Shown piece after piece: positions 31,673 to 42,682 of a DNA stretch of 64,000 nt. The notes beneath the pieces are model-generated. The model saw only the letters and a program-made list of their open reading frames with translations. It was not told the origin of the DNA and did not search any database. A program made the translations under genes and the position numbers. Source of the stretch: Craspedostauros australis (lineage: Eukaryota; Bacillariophyta; Bacillariophyceae; Mastogloiales; Achnanthaceae); assembly GCA_026770025.1 (NCBI GenBank), contig JAMXDE010000005.1, positions 496,001-560,000 of the forward strand, in the 5' to 3' direction. Numbering within the stretch: the first letter of the stretch is position 1; each line of letters begins with the position of its first letter.

Positions 31673-34390
31673 GGTGCGTGGAAAGTGCCATTGTTCTTTT
31701 ACTCCAATCGTATTGTTCAAGTGAACAGCAGCAGCCTACTCTCTCTCTCTCTGGTACAATTGAAGTGTGTGTGGAAAATGTCGGGCTCGATTATAGTTGC
31801 TGCGGAGAGAGCAGAGTTGTATGCATGCGCGGGGATGTTGCTCTCAATGCTCACCCTTGTGTCATCTACTCCGATTCCTCAACTGGCGATACCACTCATT
31901 GGAGCTTGCAACTGCTGCAATGAAGAAAGTGTGCACTTTCCACTACATGGGCGGCTCCGCCTCCACAGGACGGATTGATCACCTCCATGCTCATATCGAA
32001 GTCGTCTATCAGCGATGACCCCGAGTTCCTCTTGCAGATGCGCTTCATTGGCCAACTGCATGCATGTGGCGTGGTCAAACTGTGATGGACATCGGTGGTG
32101 AGCGCGTGAGCAAATGCGGCGCTTTGCTGCCATTGGAACAGGTGGACAAGGCGAGAACATTTTTTCTGGTTGTGATGGCAGGAGTAGCAGGTAAGGCGTT
32201 TCTTACCGATGCTGTTAGTCACCGCAATTTGCAGGTGCCGTGGTCCATTGTTGCTGATGTCAATCTGTTCGTGCCCAAATGTCACACCATCAATAGTGAA
32301 TGGAAGATGTCAAGATGTACATGCATATGTGCATCGTTCACCCGCTATTCTCTCATACGCACTTGGACGGTACAACTACATTAGTGTAGATAGTATGCTG
32401 TGATTCGTCAAAATTACAGTGGAAATGGAGCACACGAAAATGAGCAGAATATCTGGAGGAAATTTGCAATCGACGATTTCTGAGAGAATTAGAATATATC
32501 GTCCGTCCATCGATCAATGGTACCAAGAGAATCTTGAGGTACTTCCCAACTAAACCTCAGATGACGATATCATCTGACAGACCACTGCATCACCAATGGA
32601 ACATGACATCTGGAGTGCAGAAGGACGCCCACTGACGTCGACAGGATGTCAACATGTCACCATGTCAGAGGAAGAGGTGAAGATCCGATGACCGAAGGAC
32701 ATCAAGATCATGGATACAGGAGGTGAAGTTCAAATGGTAAGTACTCATGGAGTAGGAACCAGTAGTGAACAAACAGAGTATTGAATGTGTAGCACACATT
32801 GAACATGAAGTATCATGTAGCACGAGTACATGATATTGAGAGAGAGAGAGAGAATACAAAGAGTAGCAAGAGAGCATCTCGCGTACCAACTCATAGTCAG
32901 AGACTCAATCTACAAAACAGATTGAAGCGCCGAGAGCATCAGGCAAGAGAACGAGCGTACACCAAGAGGATCGGAGTGCCAACGCAATGAAATAGCAAAC
33001 GAACAACTATCAACCAACACCATCTTCCACGATTGTAGGCTTCCAATCACGGAACTTGCCAACAAGTAGAGTCAGTGTTGATTGCTGTTATTGTAGGGAT
33101 GGAGAGAGTATTTGTGTACGGAGAGAATGGAGGAGGTGCATCTTGGTGCAAAATTGTTGTGTCCACAAGTTTACACACAACAACATGTTTTGGAAATCTG
33201 GGGTGGCGATGATAGTAGAAAGCTAATCGTTTGTTAGAATCTACTTCTCTGAACTGTGAGCTCTTCATTGCTCTCAACTTCCCAAGTTCAATCTCCTCCT
33301 GGGATCTCGATAGTTGCATCTGCTATAGCAGCATGCATTCATCTTGCATTCATCTTGCATCCACCATGATCATGCATGCATAGCAAGGTTGCATATCCCC
33401 ATGAACTCATCTTGTTGTCTTGCCTCCAATAGTTTTGTTAGCATAGACAGTGGTGATTCACAAGCATTACCAATTCGTTCCATTCGATTGGATCTCCATC
33501 TCCAGGTTGCACAAAAATAGCTTGGATGATTGCTCCTGACGTTTCTCATCTTGGGACAATCTCTGATCCTCTCCAACCTTTTGCTGGTTTGTCATCAGAG
33601 ATTTGTTCACAGGCCATCTTGTACTTCGTCACGCCAGCCATCTCGAATCCTCTTTTCTTGTTTGTTGTGACATAGGGGCAGTGGTCAAGGGTATCGTAAT
33701 GCTGGGCACGAATCCAACATCGACATCCCTGCAACATACACGTGTGACTCCCATTCCTGCATTGAGGTCACGAACGTCACAATCCGGTTCGCATTCGGCA
33801 CGTGGCGTTCTTTGCCTCAATCACACAGGTGTCATTTTTGGTGTCACAAAGATCCAAAAAGGGAGGTGCGGTAATATTGAGTTTCATGGCGCTCGACTTC
33901 ACATACATGGGAGGTGGGGCAATTGGATGTTTCAGAACACCCGATTCCTGACAAACACGAAGAATCCAAGAAATGTGACAGGGTGGGGTGGTCGAAGTAG
34001 TCTTTTCTCAGATGAGCGAAATTCGACTACTTTTTTGTTGTTGCAAGTGGACTCCCCAGTCCACTTACGATAATTGGATTGAGGAGTCCACATACGAAAA
34101 CGCCCACACAAAATTATCCTTCCGGTTATGTGTTGTGATCGTTCGTTTTATTGTTTGGTTGCGCCATTCGCTGGCTGCAATGCGGAGGAGCGGATTCGGC
34201 TGTGGTCCCGGGGTTACGCAGCACACGCGCGGCACTTTGCGGGGCGGATCTATTTTTCATGTTCTGTTCCGATCTGTAACCACATCATGTTAGTTAGTTC
34301 GCAACTGCTCGTGGCAACCAGTTACGCTCGTTTATATCTGAAGGAAGCGCTGATGACACAACTAGTGGCTATTGGCTAATTTCCGGTTTT

Positions 34391-36150
34391 TTGGTAATTA
34401 TTGGTAATTATTGGTAACCATTGGCATATCGCCGACGGCACAAGCTGCCATTTGATGAGTTGATGCCCGTTGCCTGACATCTTTACATTATTAGAAAGAG
34501 GAGAGTGAGAGCTCTCTGTTGATGTGTTCATTGTTGGCAAACGGTCTCCGCTTCATGTTCATCTCGATGCCTCTTTTTACCCTTTATCGGCCTTTTTCAT
34601 ACGGACGACGTACGGACATGATTTCGGAATTTTTTCGTTGGTAACCATTGGTAACCACGTAGAGTCTACGACGTTCTGGTACAGAAATTTGTTGCTTCTT
34701 CGTCCAATCTCGACCGACTGCCTCCCAAAGACCCGCATCCAATTCTGTTTCGTCTATTGGTCAAGTGAATGACATGGCTGTATTCGTCACTTCATTCTGC
34801 TTCGGGTGATGTGCTGGTCAGCGGTCCGGAATGCGTTTGTGTGTTGCTTTGGGTGTTTGAAGTTAGTCACTAATGCTCGTGACAGCCATGATCATCAATC
34901 CGTGAACGCACAAAAGTTCGCGCCAAAAAATATCGCGCGTTTTTACGTGTTGTTGATTCGAACTGTTTTGTTCGCATGAGTCTATCTACTTTATGCAAGG
35001 TTGTGCATCGCCCTGACGTCGGATCATCGTTCCGTTGCTTTCAGGTGACGCAGAATCCTCTCTTGCACCTGACCATGTAGTCTTGGTCTTCGTCCTTCAC
35101 TTGCTCCAAAGATATACCAATTGCAAGTTTTTCGTCACTTTATCGTGTACTATCCTCGCAAGGAAACATCGCTTCCTGATCAGGCGCCAAAACTGTCTTC
35201 ATTGACACCGGTTGCTACACTCATGCGATGGGCAGGGTCGTTGACGCGGTCGCTGTTCGTGCTCTATCAAACCGCGTTCGAACCGTTCTGTGCAGGTAGC
35301 CTGATGTTCTATACTGATCTCCAGCACAACTATGGCCAATCGAACACCGGCCTCTACATTGCGCAGGTGACACATGCTAAAATGCGCGCACATGGCGTGG
35401 AAAATTTGCGCGGCGCAGTTGCACATGCTCAGCGATGCGGAAGATCCAAAGAAGAGCGGTGAGAGCATGGCGAGGTGGAACTCCTCAGTGTGAAACAGTC
35501 GACTCTGGTCTATTTTGGACTGCTATTGTGTGCTGCTGCTAACCAAGGGATCATTGCTCTCCCAAGCAGGATTGATGCAACAATACACATGCATCCAAGT
35601 TGTTGTTGCCAAGACTGTTGCTGGTGTACAGTATTCTGGAGTATAACTGAAACGATATTGTAGAAAGTATCAACCATATCATCAACTACAATGCAATACG
35701 ATGAACGAAGCCACAATGGATGATATCAGGATGTAAGGAACTGATCATGGCATGTGAGGAACACATCGGTTGGTATCACATTGTTTTGTGATCATTTCCA
35801 CCGCATGTTAACACGCGGTGGGGTACACAAAATTCGCCACGATACATCGCGGTGATTGGCATTCGTGAATGACAATATGGAGTGGTGGCCCCAGAGAAAC
35901 AAGCATATCTCGACAACTACCTATCCAATCGCCGCCAAACTTGAAGAGGGGGATTAAAAGCCACACATTATAGTGTTCACCAAAGGAGAGCTCAAACAAA
36001 CGGAGCGGCATGGACTTGCCGAGGAGGTTTGTGTCAAAAATGGTAGTTTTGGGGCCACTTCGTGTGGGACTGACGTACAAAATGTACCAGCGTCTACGGC
36101 GAAATTGACTCATACGACTAGTTACCAATTGTTACCAATGGTTACCAAAA
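34391..36150. repeat. Inverted GGTAACCATTGGTAAC motifs, possible remnant transposon ends
   Basis: At 34391-34423 there are three TTGGTAAT/C units ending GGTAACCATTGG, and at 34639-34657 TTGGTAACCATTGGTAACC. At 36121-36150 the reverse complement appears (GTTACCAATTGTTACCAATG then GTTACC), followed by AAAAAAATTGGCC, matching the left-side GGCTAATTTCCGGTTTTTTGG in reverse. The motif is itself partly palindromic. No transposase or target duplication was found. Confidence 0.4.
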
Positions 36151-36434
36151 AAATTGGCCTCCACCCAAGCCAAAAGACACTAGTACGTAGACGTACCATT
36201 TCCGTTCACGAATATCGCAACAGTGGGAACAGCTGCTCAGTCCACCGAGACAACAATTAGACATTCGCACATTCACCATAACGAAACTTCAACACCTCTT
36301 GATGACGTTGTGCTGTTACTCTGTGCTCTTCTGCCCGGATCAGCCCAGGAAGTTTACAAGTCACATCCGCATTGTGGTGATGTTGGTTGTGGCTCACGGC
36401 ATCCCCGTTACGAGTATGTACGTGCCGCCGATTG

Positions 36435-36439
36435 CATCA
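36435..36439 (+). repeat. Target site duplication, left
   Basis: CATCA, repeated at 42856-42860 at the other side of the copia element. The neighbouring G allows a one-base shift (GCATC), so the exact edge is uncertain by one base. Confidence 0.75.
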
Positions 36440-36612
36440 AGTTATTACACGCATGAAACCCAAAAGAGTTGTGAAAGCGTAAGAACGCAGATTATGAGTG
36501 TTATGGAGACCTTCTTGCACGCTGAGTTACGTGGCTGTTGCTACCTGATTGGTTGACACCTGTGTCCACGTTGTAACGCCGATTTAACCGTTTCACATGC
36601 ATCCTGGTTTGG
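36440..36612 (-). repeat. 3' LTR of intact copia element
   Basis: 173 bp, identical to 42683-42855. In element sense it starts CCAAACCAGGATGCATGTGA and ends GCGTGTAATAACT. The canonical TG...CA ends are absent. Confidence 0.92.
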
Positions 36613-36626
36613 TCCCCTCGATTCGC
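36613..36626 (-). other. Polypurine tract of intact copia element
   Basis: In element sense GCGAATCGAGGGGA, directly followed by the 3' LTR start CCAAACC. The same GCGAATCGAGGGGA-CCAA junction is kept in the degenerate element (ending 12731), which supports the assigned LTR boundary. Confidence 0.75.
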
Positions 36627-36783
36627 GGTGGCTATGCTGGCCGTCGTATCGTCTTAGTTCGGTTTGTATTGGGATGTACCTGCTGTATGCCCCACGTTTG
36701 GACACCACAGGACGCTCAATCCATCGACCATGACACGTATTCACAGTCGACCACCCGCTGGATGTTGTTGCGCAAAGGAACGA

Positions 36784-39700
36784 TCAGAAAAGGACCGCTT
36801 GAGCCTGTTGTTTCCGTTTTGGCCCTGATTGTGATTTGGTGAGCATATCCGCCAAATTGGATTCTGATGGTTCGAACGATATCACAAGTATGCCCGCAGC
36901 GATGCTTTCTCGTACGAAATGGTAGGCAATGGCGTTTGCTTTCTTTCTGAGCTGTGATGCAGGAAGGGATGTGTTGTACACCACACTTTGGTTGTCCACA
37001 CGGACATCAGCAGGACCATCGAGTGGAACACCCATCATACGCAACTTGTATCGCATTCCGATGACAATTTCGGTGGCTACCTTGAGGGCAGTGAATTCAC
37101 TACCGAATGTGGATGTTTCGATGCTGTTTTGCTTCTTGCTGTACCAAAGGATTGGGGATCGATTCAAGTACAATAGAACGCCAGTGCGAGAGCGTCTCGT
37201 GACGCGGTCACCTGCATGGTCAGCGTCGACGAAGCATGTCATTTGCACCTCCTTTCCACGTGGCTTTGGCATGTCGCCCGGTATTTGCTCGCGGGCGTCA
37301 GGGTAGAATTCCGCCCAACTCGGTTGTGTTGTCATCGGTTTGTTGATATATGCGTCATCAAAAACAAGGCGAGAACGATCGTGAGTTTTGAGGTACGCAA
37401 ACATATGAAAGAGGGCATGGAGGTGACCGATGCGAGGCGCGACACAGTATGATGCCATCATGGACGTTTCACAGCATATGTCAATGCGCCCGAGTTCGAC
37501 CGTCCATCGTAGAATACCGATCAGTTGTTGATAGAACGTTGTGTCGTCGGAATCACACAACTGTGATCCGTCAAGTTCAGGCCGGTACGCGTTTGGCAAG
37601 ACACTTGGTGCTTTGGTCTTGAGTCGCCCCTTTCTGTCTGTGAGCCACTTTGTGACTATCTTCAGGGCCGACTTGATGTATGCGTGTGACCCCATACTCC
37701 ATTTCGGACGTGTGGGATCAGCAGTAAGGTGAAAAGGTGCGATTGTAGAACCGAGGTAAGTAGAAGGAGGACCGATGGAGCTGGGTTTGAGGAAAAAGTG
37801 AGAGTCAATCGCATCGAGGATGCGTTGTGGGCGTTTTGATACAGCGAGGATGTCGTCTGTGTAGACAAGCACGTATTCGTAATATTCTGACCCATCGCTC
37901 GCCACAGCAGGCTTCATCCAGACGTCGCTGTCTGCACGGCAGGATGTGAAACCCAACGAATCGCGCAATGTGTCCGCCAGATGTGACCTCCACGCTGCCC
38001 CACTGGATTTCAGACCGTACAAGGCTTTGCAGATGATCGCCAGCTTGCCCTGATCCGACCCAAACTCTGGTCCACAACGTGTGTAGATGCGCTCTCGGCA
38101 TGGTGCGTTGAGATACGCGTTCTGCGCATCTGCGGCGAGTATGTCCAGGTCGTTGAGAGCAGCCAGCATGAATGCGATCCGCACGCTCTCGCGAGATACC
38201 ACACTCGCGTATGTGATGGAGGCTGGAGGCTCCGTCATGTGTCCCCCAGCGACCAACCGTGCCTTTCTGGTGAGGTCCACTTTGACGGCAAAGATCATAT
38301 GACACTCCATGTACTGATAGCCGATTGGATCTGGTGTGTCGGTCTGTTTGATATCAAAGGCAGGTCGTACAGCTTTCATTTCCTTCTCGATGGCTTTGCG
38401 CCATAGATCGGTTCCTGTTGCTGCATCGATGGCAAGAGCATGTCGTACGGAGTTGGGTAGTTCGACACCGAACATTTCGTTCTTTCGGACGCGCCGTCGT
38501 TTGATGGATTGGATGATACGTTGTCGTTTTCGTAGTGTGTAGGGTACCCACCACTTGAAGGCAGGTTCATTGGTGAGTCGGTTGGCTTCTGCGTATTCTG
38601 CGACACGGACAGGATCTGCTTCCTTGGCATCACGGAGATGGATCCATGATGTTGACCCGTCCTTCCAACGGATACACAGCTTCCAGCCTTTCGTGGATTT
38701 AGAGTGAGCAGAAGGAGAAGCAACAGAAGGCAAACGTTGATGATCAACAATCTCATCCATCAACATGGTTGAATATCCATCGTCATCCACACGAGCATAT
38801 ACGTTCTCAGCGATTTGGTTCGCGCTGAACACTTCATGGTGTCCGTCGAGGAACTCGACTTCGTACTGAGCAGTATCAAGCATTGGGTTGGTGTGAGAAT
38901 GTCCAAGGAGCTGACCGTCAGCATCGCGTTTGCGTTTCTTGACGGTGCCGTACTGCATTTCGTCCCCTGTTGGCAGCAGGACTTTCGTTGTGATGTATTT
39001 GTCAAACGCTTCGCTGGATACGTTGTCTGGCTCCATGATGGATTCCAGTGGCGCGGTATGTTGCAGGAATGCGATGTTCTCGGCCGTGTCATCGACATCG
39101 TCACCGTCATCTTCGATCACGACGCCTTCCATGCGTTTGTTCCATTTGGACCGTAACGTGTTCATGAATTCGGTGCGTTTGTGTTCGAGGACTTCGTTGT
39201 TGGTGTCATCATGTGAGAGAGGTAGTACAGAGGATTTAGAAACAACAATGCCATTGGCGGTGAGGATATACGAGCACATGGCCTCGCCAACAGAATGGCT
39301 TGGCCCCAAGTATCGACCGAGTTGCTTGACGTTCATCGCCATGTCTTGTGGGTTGATATACCACACGAAATCGAACCATCCAAACTCAGCGATGTGTGAG
39401 ATGTCGGCTGTGTCACCGGATAGGATTGTTGCCGGTGTCTCGCCGTGTAGCTCATGGATGGAGAGTGCGGTGTGGCTACGAATCTCTGCACAGTACTCGA
39501 GACAATAGTCCCAGAGGTATTCAGGTGTATTGGTGGACGTCATCAGGCGACGGTAATGGCGACGTAGTTCGCGGATTGTGGCCTCAGCCTTGTTCTGATT
39601 GTGAATGTACGCTTCGATGGGGCGTATGGATACCTGTGCTCTTTGTAGTTTGCGTCGGAACTCTCCTGCAACGAGCTCCTTTGCGTTGTCCGGAATGAGT

Positions 39701-40710
39701 GTGTGCGGAATGCCATGGTTGCGAAACAATTCGTCAAGTGTTAGATGCGCTTGCTTGCGCTCCGCCACAGGGTATACTCGGACCCAGTGAAACGGAGTAC
39801 AGTAGATCAATGCAAACTTGTTGCCACGGATGGATTTGGTTTTGGCATGCATGGTGTCAGCGTATAGCTGCGTATTGAGACGACGATATCGCAGCTGGGC
39901 AGTGTACGGATTGAGCCGTCGTGTGCCTGATGTATGCTGAAAATCACGTGTTGCCAATTGTGTGGTCGCTTGTAGTGTGCGTGTCGCAGCGTCGACACCA
40001 ATACGCCATCGTTTTGCGAGGACGTCTGGTTGAATCGTCGGTCTTCGGTTGGATGTGTTGGTACCACGAATGGAACGGATACCCTTCACGTTGATGTTGG
40101 ATGACATATATGATATGGGTTGCATGGATGCTCGTAGCGCATCCTCATCGTCCCCTGAGGACCACTGTTCTGGGTCCCATACAGCATCCTGTGTCATGAA
40201 CACATGGATACAGTCTCGATCCGACTGGACTTCTTGTTGTGTCGGTTTCCTGGTATGGAAATAGGAGATGGTACCCTGTAACCGTAATGGGATGTGCAGG
40301 TCGTTGTCGGACACGACCACAGAGTGGTTTTCCGGTTTCCGTTCATTCTCATGTAACATGAGTAATGGAACATCATTAACAACTATGCCTGCAGCTCGCA
40401 TTTGGTTCGGGCACAATAACGGATTCACAAGACAAGGAAAGTAGATCGATTGTGGAAAGAAAAGAATGAATGTTTGATATGTAATGGGGTCGTCATATGC
40501 TATCGCGGCGGTGACGATGGGCACGTTGTTGACTTTCCCTAGTGAGTCGATGAAAGGGGTCGCGGTGACTGTCTGATTGGTTGTATGCACGATGTAGGCC
40601 GTATCACCAAAGCAACATGTGTCGGCGTGTGAGTCAAGTTCGGCGCGTGGAGTATCGGACAATAACGATTGACCAACAGATGTCACTTGTCGCTGTTGAT
40701 CGCGGATTGG
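36784..40710 (-). CDS. pol: copia pol (protease, integrase, reverse transcriptase, RNase H)
   Basis: About 1308 residues, open from the codon just after the gag TGA to 36784, without an ATG near its beginning, so it is probably made as a Gag-Pol fusion. Domains in order: aspartic protease LDSHADTCCFG (nt ~40640-40610); integrase core with catalytic D in YADTM (~39860), D in PDNAKEL (~39680) and E in NKAEATIRE (~39585); reverse transcriptase with AADAQNAYLNAP, ALYGLKSSG and the catalytic YTDD (~37860); RNase H with CFVDADHAGD (~37230), SIETSTFGSEF and RVDNQSV. All catalytic residues I can check are present, so it may be active. The order integrase before reverse transcriptase is that of Ty1/copia. 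The C-terminal third is shared with the pseudogene at 11640-12561. Confidence 0.95.
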   Translation of the reverse strand, partial: PIRDQQRQVTSVGQSLLSDTPRAELDSHADTCCFGDTAYIVHTTNQTVTATPFIDSLGKVNNVPIVTAAIAYDDPITYQTFILFFPQSIYFPCLVNPLLCPNQMRAAGIVVNDVPLLMLHENERKPENHSVVVSDNDLHIPLRLQGTISYFHTRKPTQQEVQSDRDCIHVFMTQDAVWDPEQWSSGDDEDALRASMQPISYMSSNINVKGIRSIRGTNTSNRRPTIQPDVLAKRWRIGVDAATRTLQATTQLATRDFQHTSGTRRLNPYTAQLRYRRLNTQLYADTMHAKTKSIRGNKFALIYCTPFHWVRVYPVAERKQAHLTLDELFRNHGIPHTLIPDNAKELVAGEFRRKLQRAQVSIRPIEAYIHNQNKAEATIRELRRHYRRLMTSTNTPEYLWDYCLEYCAEIRSHTALSIHELHGETPATILSGDTADISHIAEFGWFDFVWYINPQDMAMNVKQLGRYLGPSHSVGEAMCSYILTANGIVVSKSSVLPLSHDDTNNEVLEHKRTEFMNTLRSKWNKRMEGVVIEDDGDDVDDTAENIAFLQHTAPLESIMEPDNVSSEAFDKYITTKVLLPTGDEMQYGTVKKRKRDADGQLLGHSHTNPMLDTAQYEVEFLDGHHEVFSANQIAENVYARVDDDGYSTMLMDEIVDHQRLPSVASPSAHSKSTKGWKLCIRWKDGSTSWIHLRDAKEADPVRVAEYAEANRLTNEPAFKWWVPYTLRKRQRIIQSIKRRRVRKNEMFGVELPNSVRHALAIDAATGTDLWRKAIEKEMKAVRPAFDIKQTDTPDPIGYQYMECHMIFAVKVDLTRKARLVAGGHMTEPPASITYASVVSRESVRIAFMLAALNDLDILAADAQNAYLNAPCRERIYTRCGPEFGSDQGKLAIICKALYGLKSSGAAWRSHLADTLRDSLGFTSCRADSDVWMKPAVASDGSEYYEYVLVYTDDILAVSKRPQRILDAIDSHFFLKPSSIGPPSTYLGSTIAPFHLTADPTRPKWSMGSHAYIKSALKIVTKWLTDRKGRLKTKAPSVLPNAYRPELDGSQLCDSDDTTFYQQLIGILRWTVELGRIDICCETSMMASYCVAPRIGHLHALFHMFAYLKTHDRSRLVFDDAYINKPMTTQPSWAEFYPDAREQIPGDMPKPRGKEVQMTCFVDADHAGDRVTRRSRTGVLLYLNRSPILWYSKKQNSIETSTFGSEFTALKVATEIVIGMRYKLRMMGVPLDGPADVRVDNQSVVYNTSLPASQLRKKANAIAYHFVRESIAAGILVISFEPSESNLADMLTKSQSGPKRKQQAQAVLF

Positions 40711-42198
40711 TCAGGATTGGCCTTGTTGGTTGCGACGCGACATCATGCTGCCGATACCAGCTTGGCGACTGTTGTTGGTCTGGTCATTGGCTGTGCCGGA
40801 TGTCGCTGGTGGTTGGTAAGAATCGTCCTTGTCCTCTTTGGGACGTTTGGACGACGTATTCCTACCCACAACCATGACTCCACGACGCTTATCTCGCTCT
40901 TGGCGCATCTCGATTGCCTTGGACCTCTGAGCGGCCGACATGACAGACCACTCTTCTGGTGTGTAGTGGCGGTCTGTGATGACCATATTGGGGTCATACT
41001 TCTTTGCCTTGCCTTGACCTCCGCGACCACCTTTGTTCGATGTGTTGTTGCGGTTGCCGCGACCGCCCCTGCCTCTTCCCATTGATCCGATGTTGCGTGC
41101 GGATGTGGTGGATTGTTTGCGATCGAGAACTTCGCTGAGAGTGTTGACTGTTGTTTGGAAATTGAGGGCAATGGATTTGTTCATCATGATGGAGTCACAA
41201 GCATTGGCAAGACGCTGGTCACGAATCCCGGTAATGAGGTGGCGGACCTTGGCGGCTTCCACCAAAGGCTCGCCGCACTTGGACATATCCTCAAAAGCAG
41301 AGTTCATCGTTTGTGCGTATTTCTTGAATGGGAAGTGACGTGCTTTGCCGTCATAGAAGAGTGTGGCAATGGTGCGTGAGGCCGCTGCCTTTGTCCGCGC
41401 TTGGAACGAGTCCCCGTGGTAATGCTCTTTCAGAGCAATGTATGCGGAGCGACCGTTCCTGGTACGTTCGTATCCTTGGACCCAAGCCCATGCTGGGCCC
41501 CCGTGAGTGACATGTCGAATGACTTGCCATACAGCCGCATTGTCTGCATGGTATTTCACCCCTTCATGGAGTGCTCTGTCAACAAGTTCTTCTTGCATGG
41601 ATGGCACACCAAACCCGGTATGGATGGGTGGTGTTCGATCTTCTGGTTTGCGGATGTCCTCTCGAATGATGTATGCCAATGGTGCATCGATAGCGCCAAG
41701 TGTACTATCCAAGTAATTCTGGATGTCCTCCAGACTGTCTCGTACGTTCTCAACCCTGGTGAGCTGATCGGGCATGTCCATTGCCGGTGCGTCCTTGATG
41801 CGTTTCTCTTCGAGGAACAGTTCCCACAGAGCCAAAAGGCGATCCATGGGTGCTTCCATGGCAGAGAATGGACGTTGAATGCGATGAAAATGAAACCGAG
41901 CATAACGGAGTTGACGCAGTCTGAGCTCGTGGAGCCACCCGATGGTGGTTCCTGGATCCTTGATCTGGGATGGTACAGATGTTTTGCCTCCCTTGTAGGC
42001 AGGGTTATCGATCAGCCCACTGCCTACGCAAATGCGTTTGCACAGTTTGCAAAGGTCATTGTCTGTGAGTGAGAGGAGACCATCGAAGCTCATCAAGCCT
42101 TGCTCGAACAAAGCACCAGCAATCTCTTCACTGGTGATGTTCAGAACACCTTGAATGTAGAACTTGATCTTGTTGTTGTTGATAGTTGGAACAGCCAT
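40711..42198 (-). CDS. gag: copia gag
   Basis: 495 aa from the ATG at 42198 (MAVPTINNNKIKFY) to a TGA at 40713-40711. The frame is open further upstream but without an ATG; the chosen start aligns with the pseudogene copy. It contains the UBN2-like Gag segment of copia elements (GLMSFDGLLSLTDNDLCKLC, HRIQRPFSA, YERTRNGRSAYIALKEHYHG) and, near the C-terminus, an RGRGGRGNRNN...GGRGGQG region that probably binds RNA; I see no CCHC zinc knuckle. The stop is in the same frame as pol, with context CAATCC-TGA-CCA. Confidence 0.9.
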   Translation of the reverse strand: MAVPTINNNKIKFYIQGVLNITSEEIAGALFEQGLMSFDGLLSLTDNDLCKLCKRICVGSGLIDNPAYKGGKTSVPSQIKDPGTTIGWLHELRLRQLRYARFHFHRIQRPFSAMEAPMDRLLALWELFLEEKRIKDAPAMDMPDQLTRVENVRDSLEDIQNYLDSTLGAIDAPLAYIIREDIRKPEDRTPPIHTGFGVPSMQEELVDRALHEGVKYHADNAAVWQVIRHVTHGGPAWAWVQGYERTRNGRSAYIALKEHYHGDSFQARTKAAASRTIATLFYDGKARHFPFKKYAQTMNSAFEDMSKCGEPLVEAAKVRHLITGIRDQRLANACDSIMMNKSIALNFQTTVNTLSEVLDRKQSTTSARNIGSMGRGRGGRGNRNNTSNKGGRGGQGKAKKYDPNMVITDRHYTPEEWSVMSAAQRSKAIEMRQERDKRRGVMVVGRNTSSKRPKEDKDDSYQPPATSGTANDQTNNSRQAGIGSMMSRRNQQGQS

Positions 42199-42659
42199 GT
42201 TGTTGTTGCTGTGTGTGAGAGTGAGTATGACAATGATGATGTGAAAAGAAAAACGAGAAAAAGAGAACGAGTTTTGTTGTTGACAGACACACACTGGGAC
42301 GACGTGTGTTTCGTCCAAAAGGGGATTCTGCGTGTTAAGTCATGGTGTTGATCCACGGTGAGGAGCACAGGGTCGGTGAATTTCACACGATCCCATGCTG
42401 AGAGAAACAGCAAGTGCCCTCGTAGGAATCCCCGTATGGCCTACGGTAGGTGCGTCCACCATTGTCACCCCAACCGCGCGAAAGCGAACGGTAGGATTGT
42501 ACCCCTCTGACACCGGCCATCATGTGTCAGAACATCATGGTCAAAGGAGGTACAGCACAATACAAGCCGTGCCAGCTGATGACGGTTCAGCCTCAGAGCG
42601 GTGCCCCAGTATGTTCGATGCCTCTTCAGGCAGTCCCTCGTGTTAACGCGTGCTCTATT
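42199..42659 (-). other. 5' leader of intact copia element
   Basis: Untranslated leader between the primer-binding region and gag; no conserved frame. It includes a purine-rich stretch on the plus strand at 42240-42275. Confidence 0.6.
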
Positions 42660-42682
42660 GAGCGGATGAGAATGATAAACCA
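42660..42682 (-). other. Putative primer-binding region
   Basis: In element sense the sequence after the 5' LTR is TGGTTTATCATTCTCATCCG. The initial TGG fits a tRNA CCA end, but I cannot match the rest to a common tRNA. The degenerate copy has TAGATCACCATACTCGTACG here, conserving the CAT.CTC.T.CG pattern. Confidence 0.5.

Larger units (their letters stand above)
31110..36434. other. Gene-poor intergenic region
   Basis: 5.3 kb without a coding region I can support: frames are under about 160 codons, many lack ATG, and none resembles a family. The part up to about 31.7 kb should hold the EF2 5' UTR and promoter (AC-rich on the minus strand; AT-rich patch at 31560-31590). Features inside are a 10-bp tandem repeat at 31.6 kb, a (GA)n run at about 32836-32853, a 7-bp hairpin GTGGACT/AGTCCAC at about 34047-34064, and inverted GGTAACC motifs around 34.4 and 36.1 kb that may mark a dead transposon. 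The octamer TACGAGTA occurs at 36409-36416 close to the copia insertion. Confidence 0.5.

Noticed and set aside
31077..31691. Minus-strand frame of ~200 codons upstream of EF2
   Set aside because: It covers the presumed 5' UTR and promoter. Its C-terminal KMVRTC is the EF2 ATG read through the donor site.
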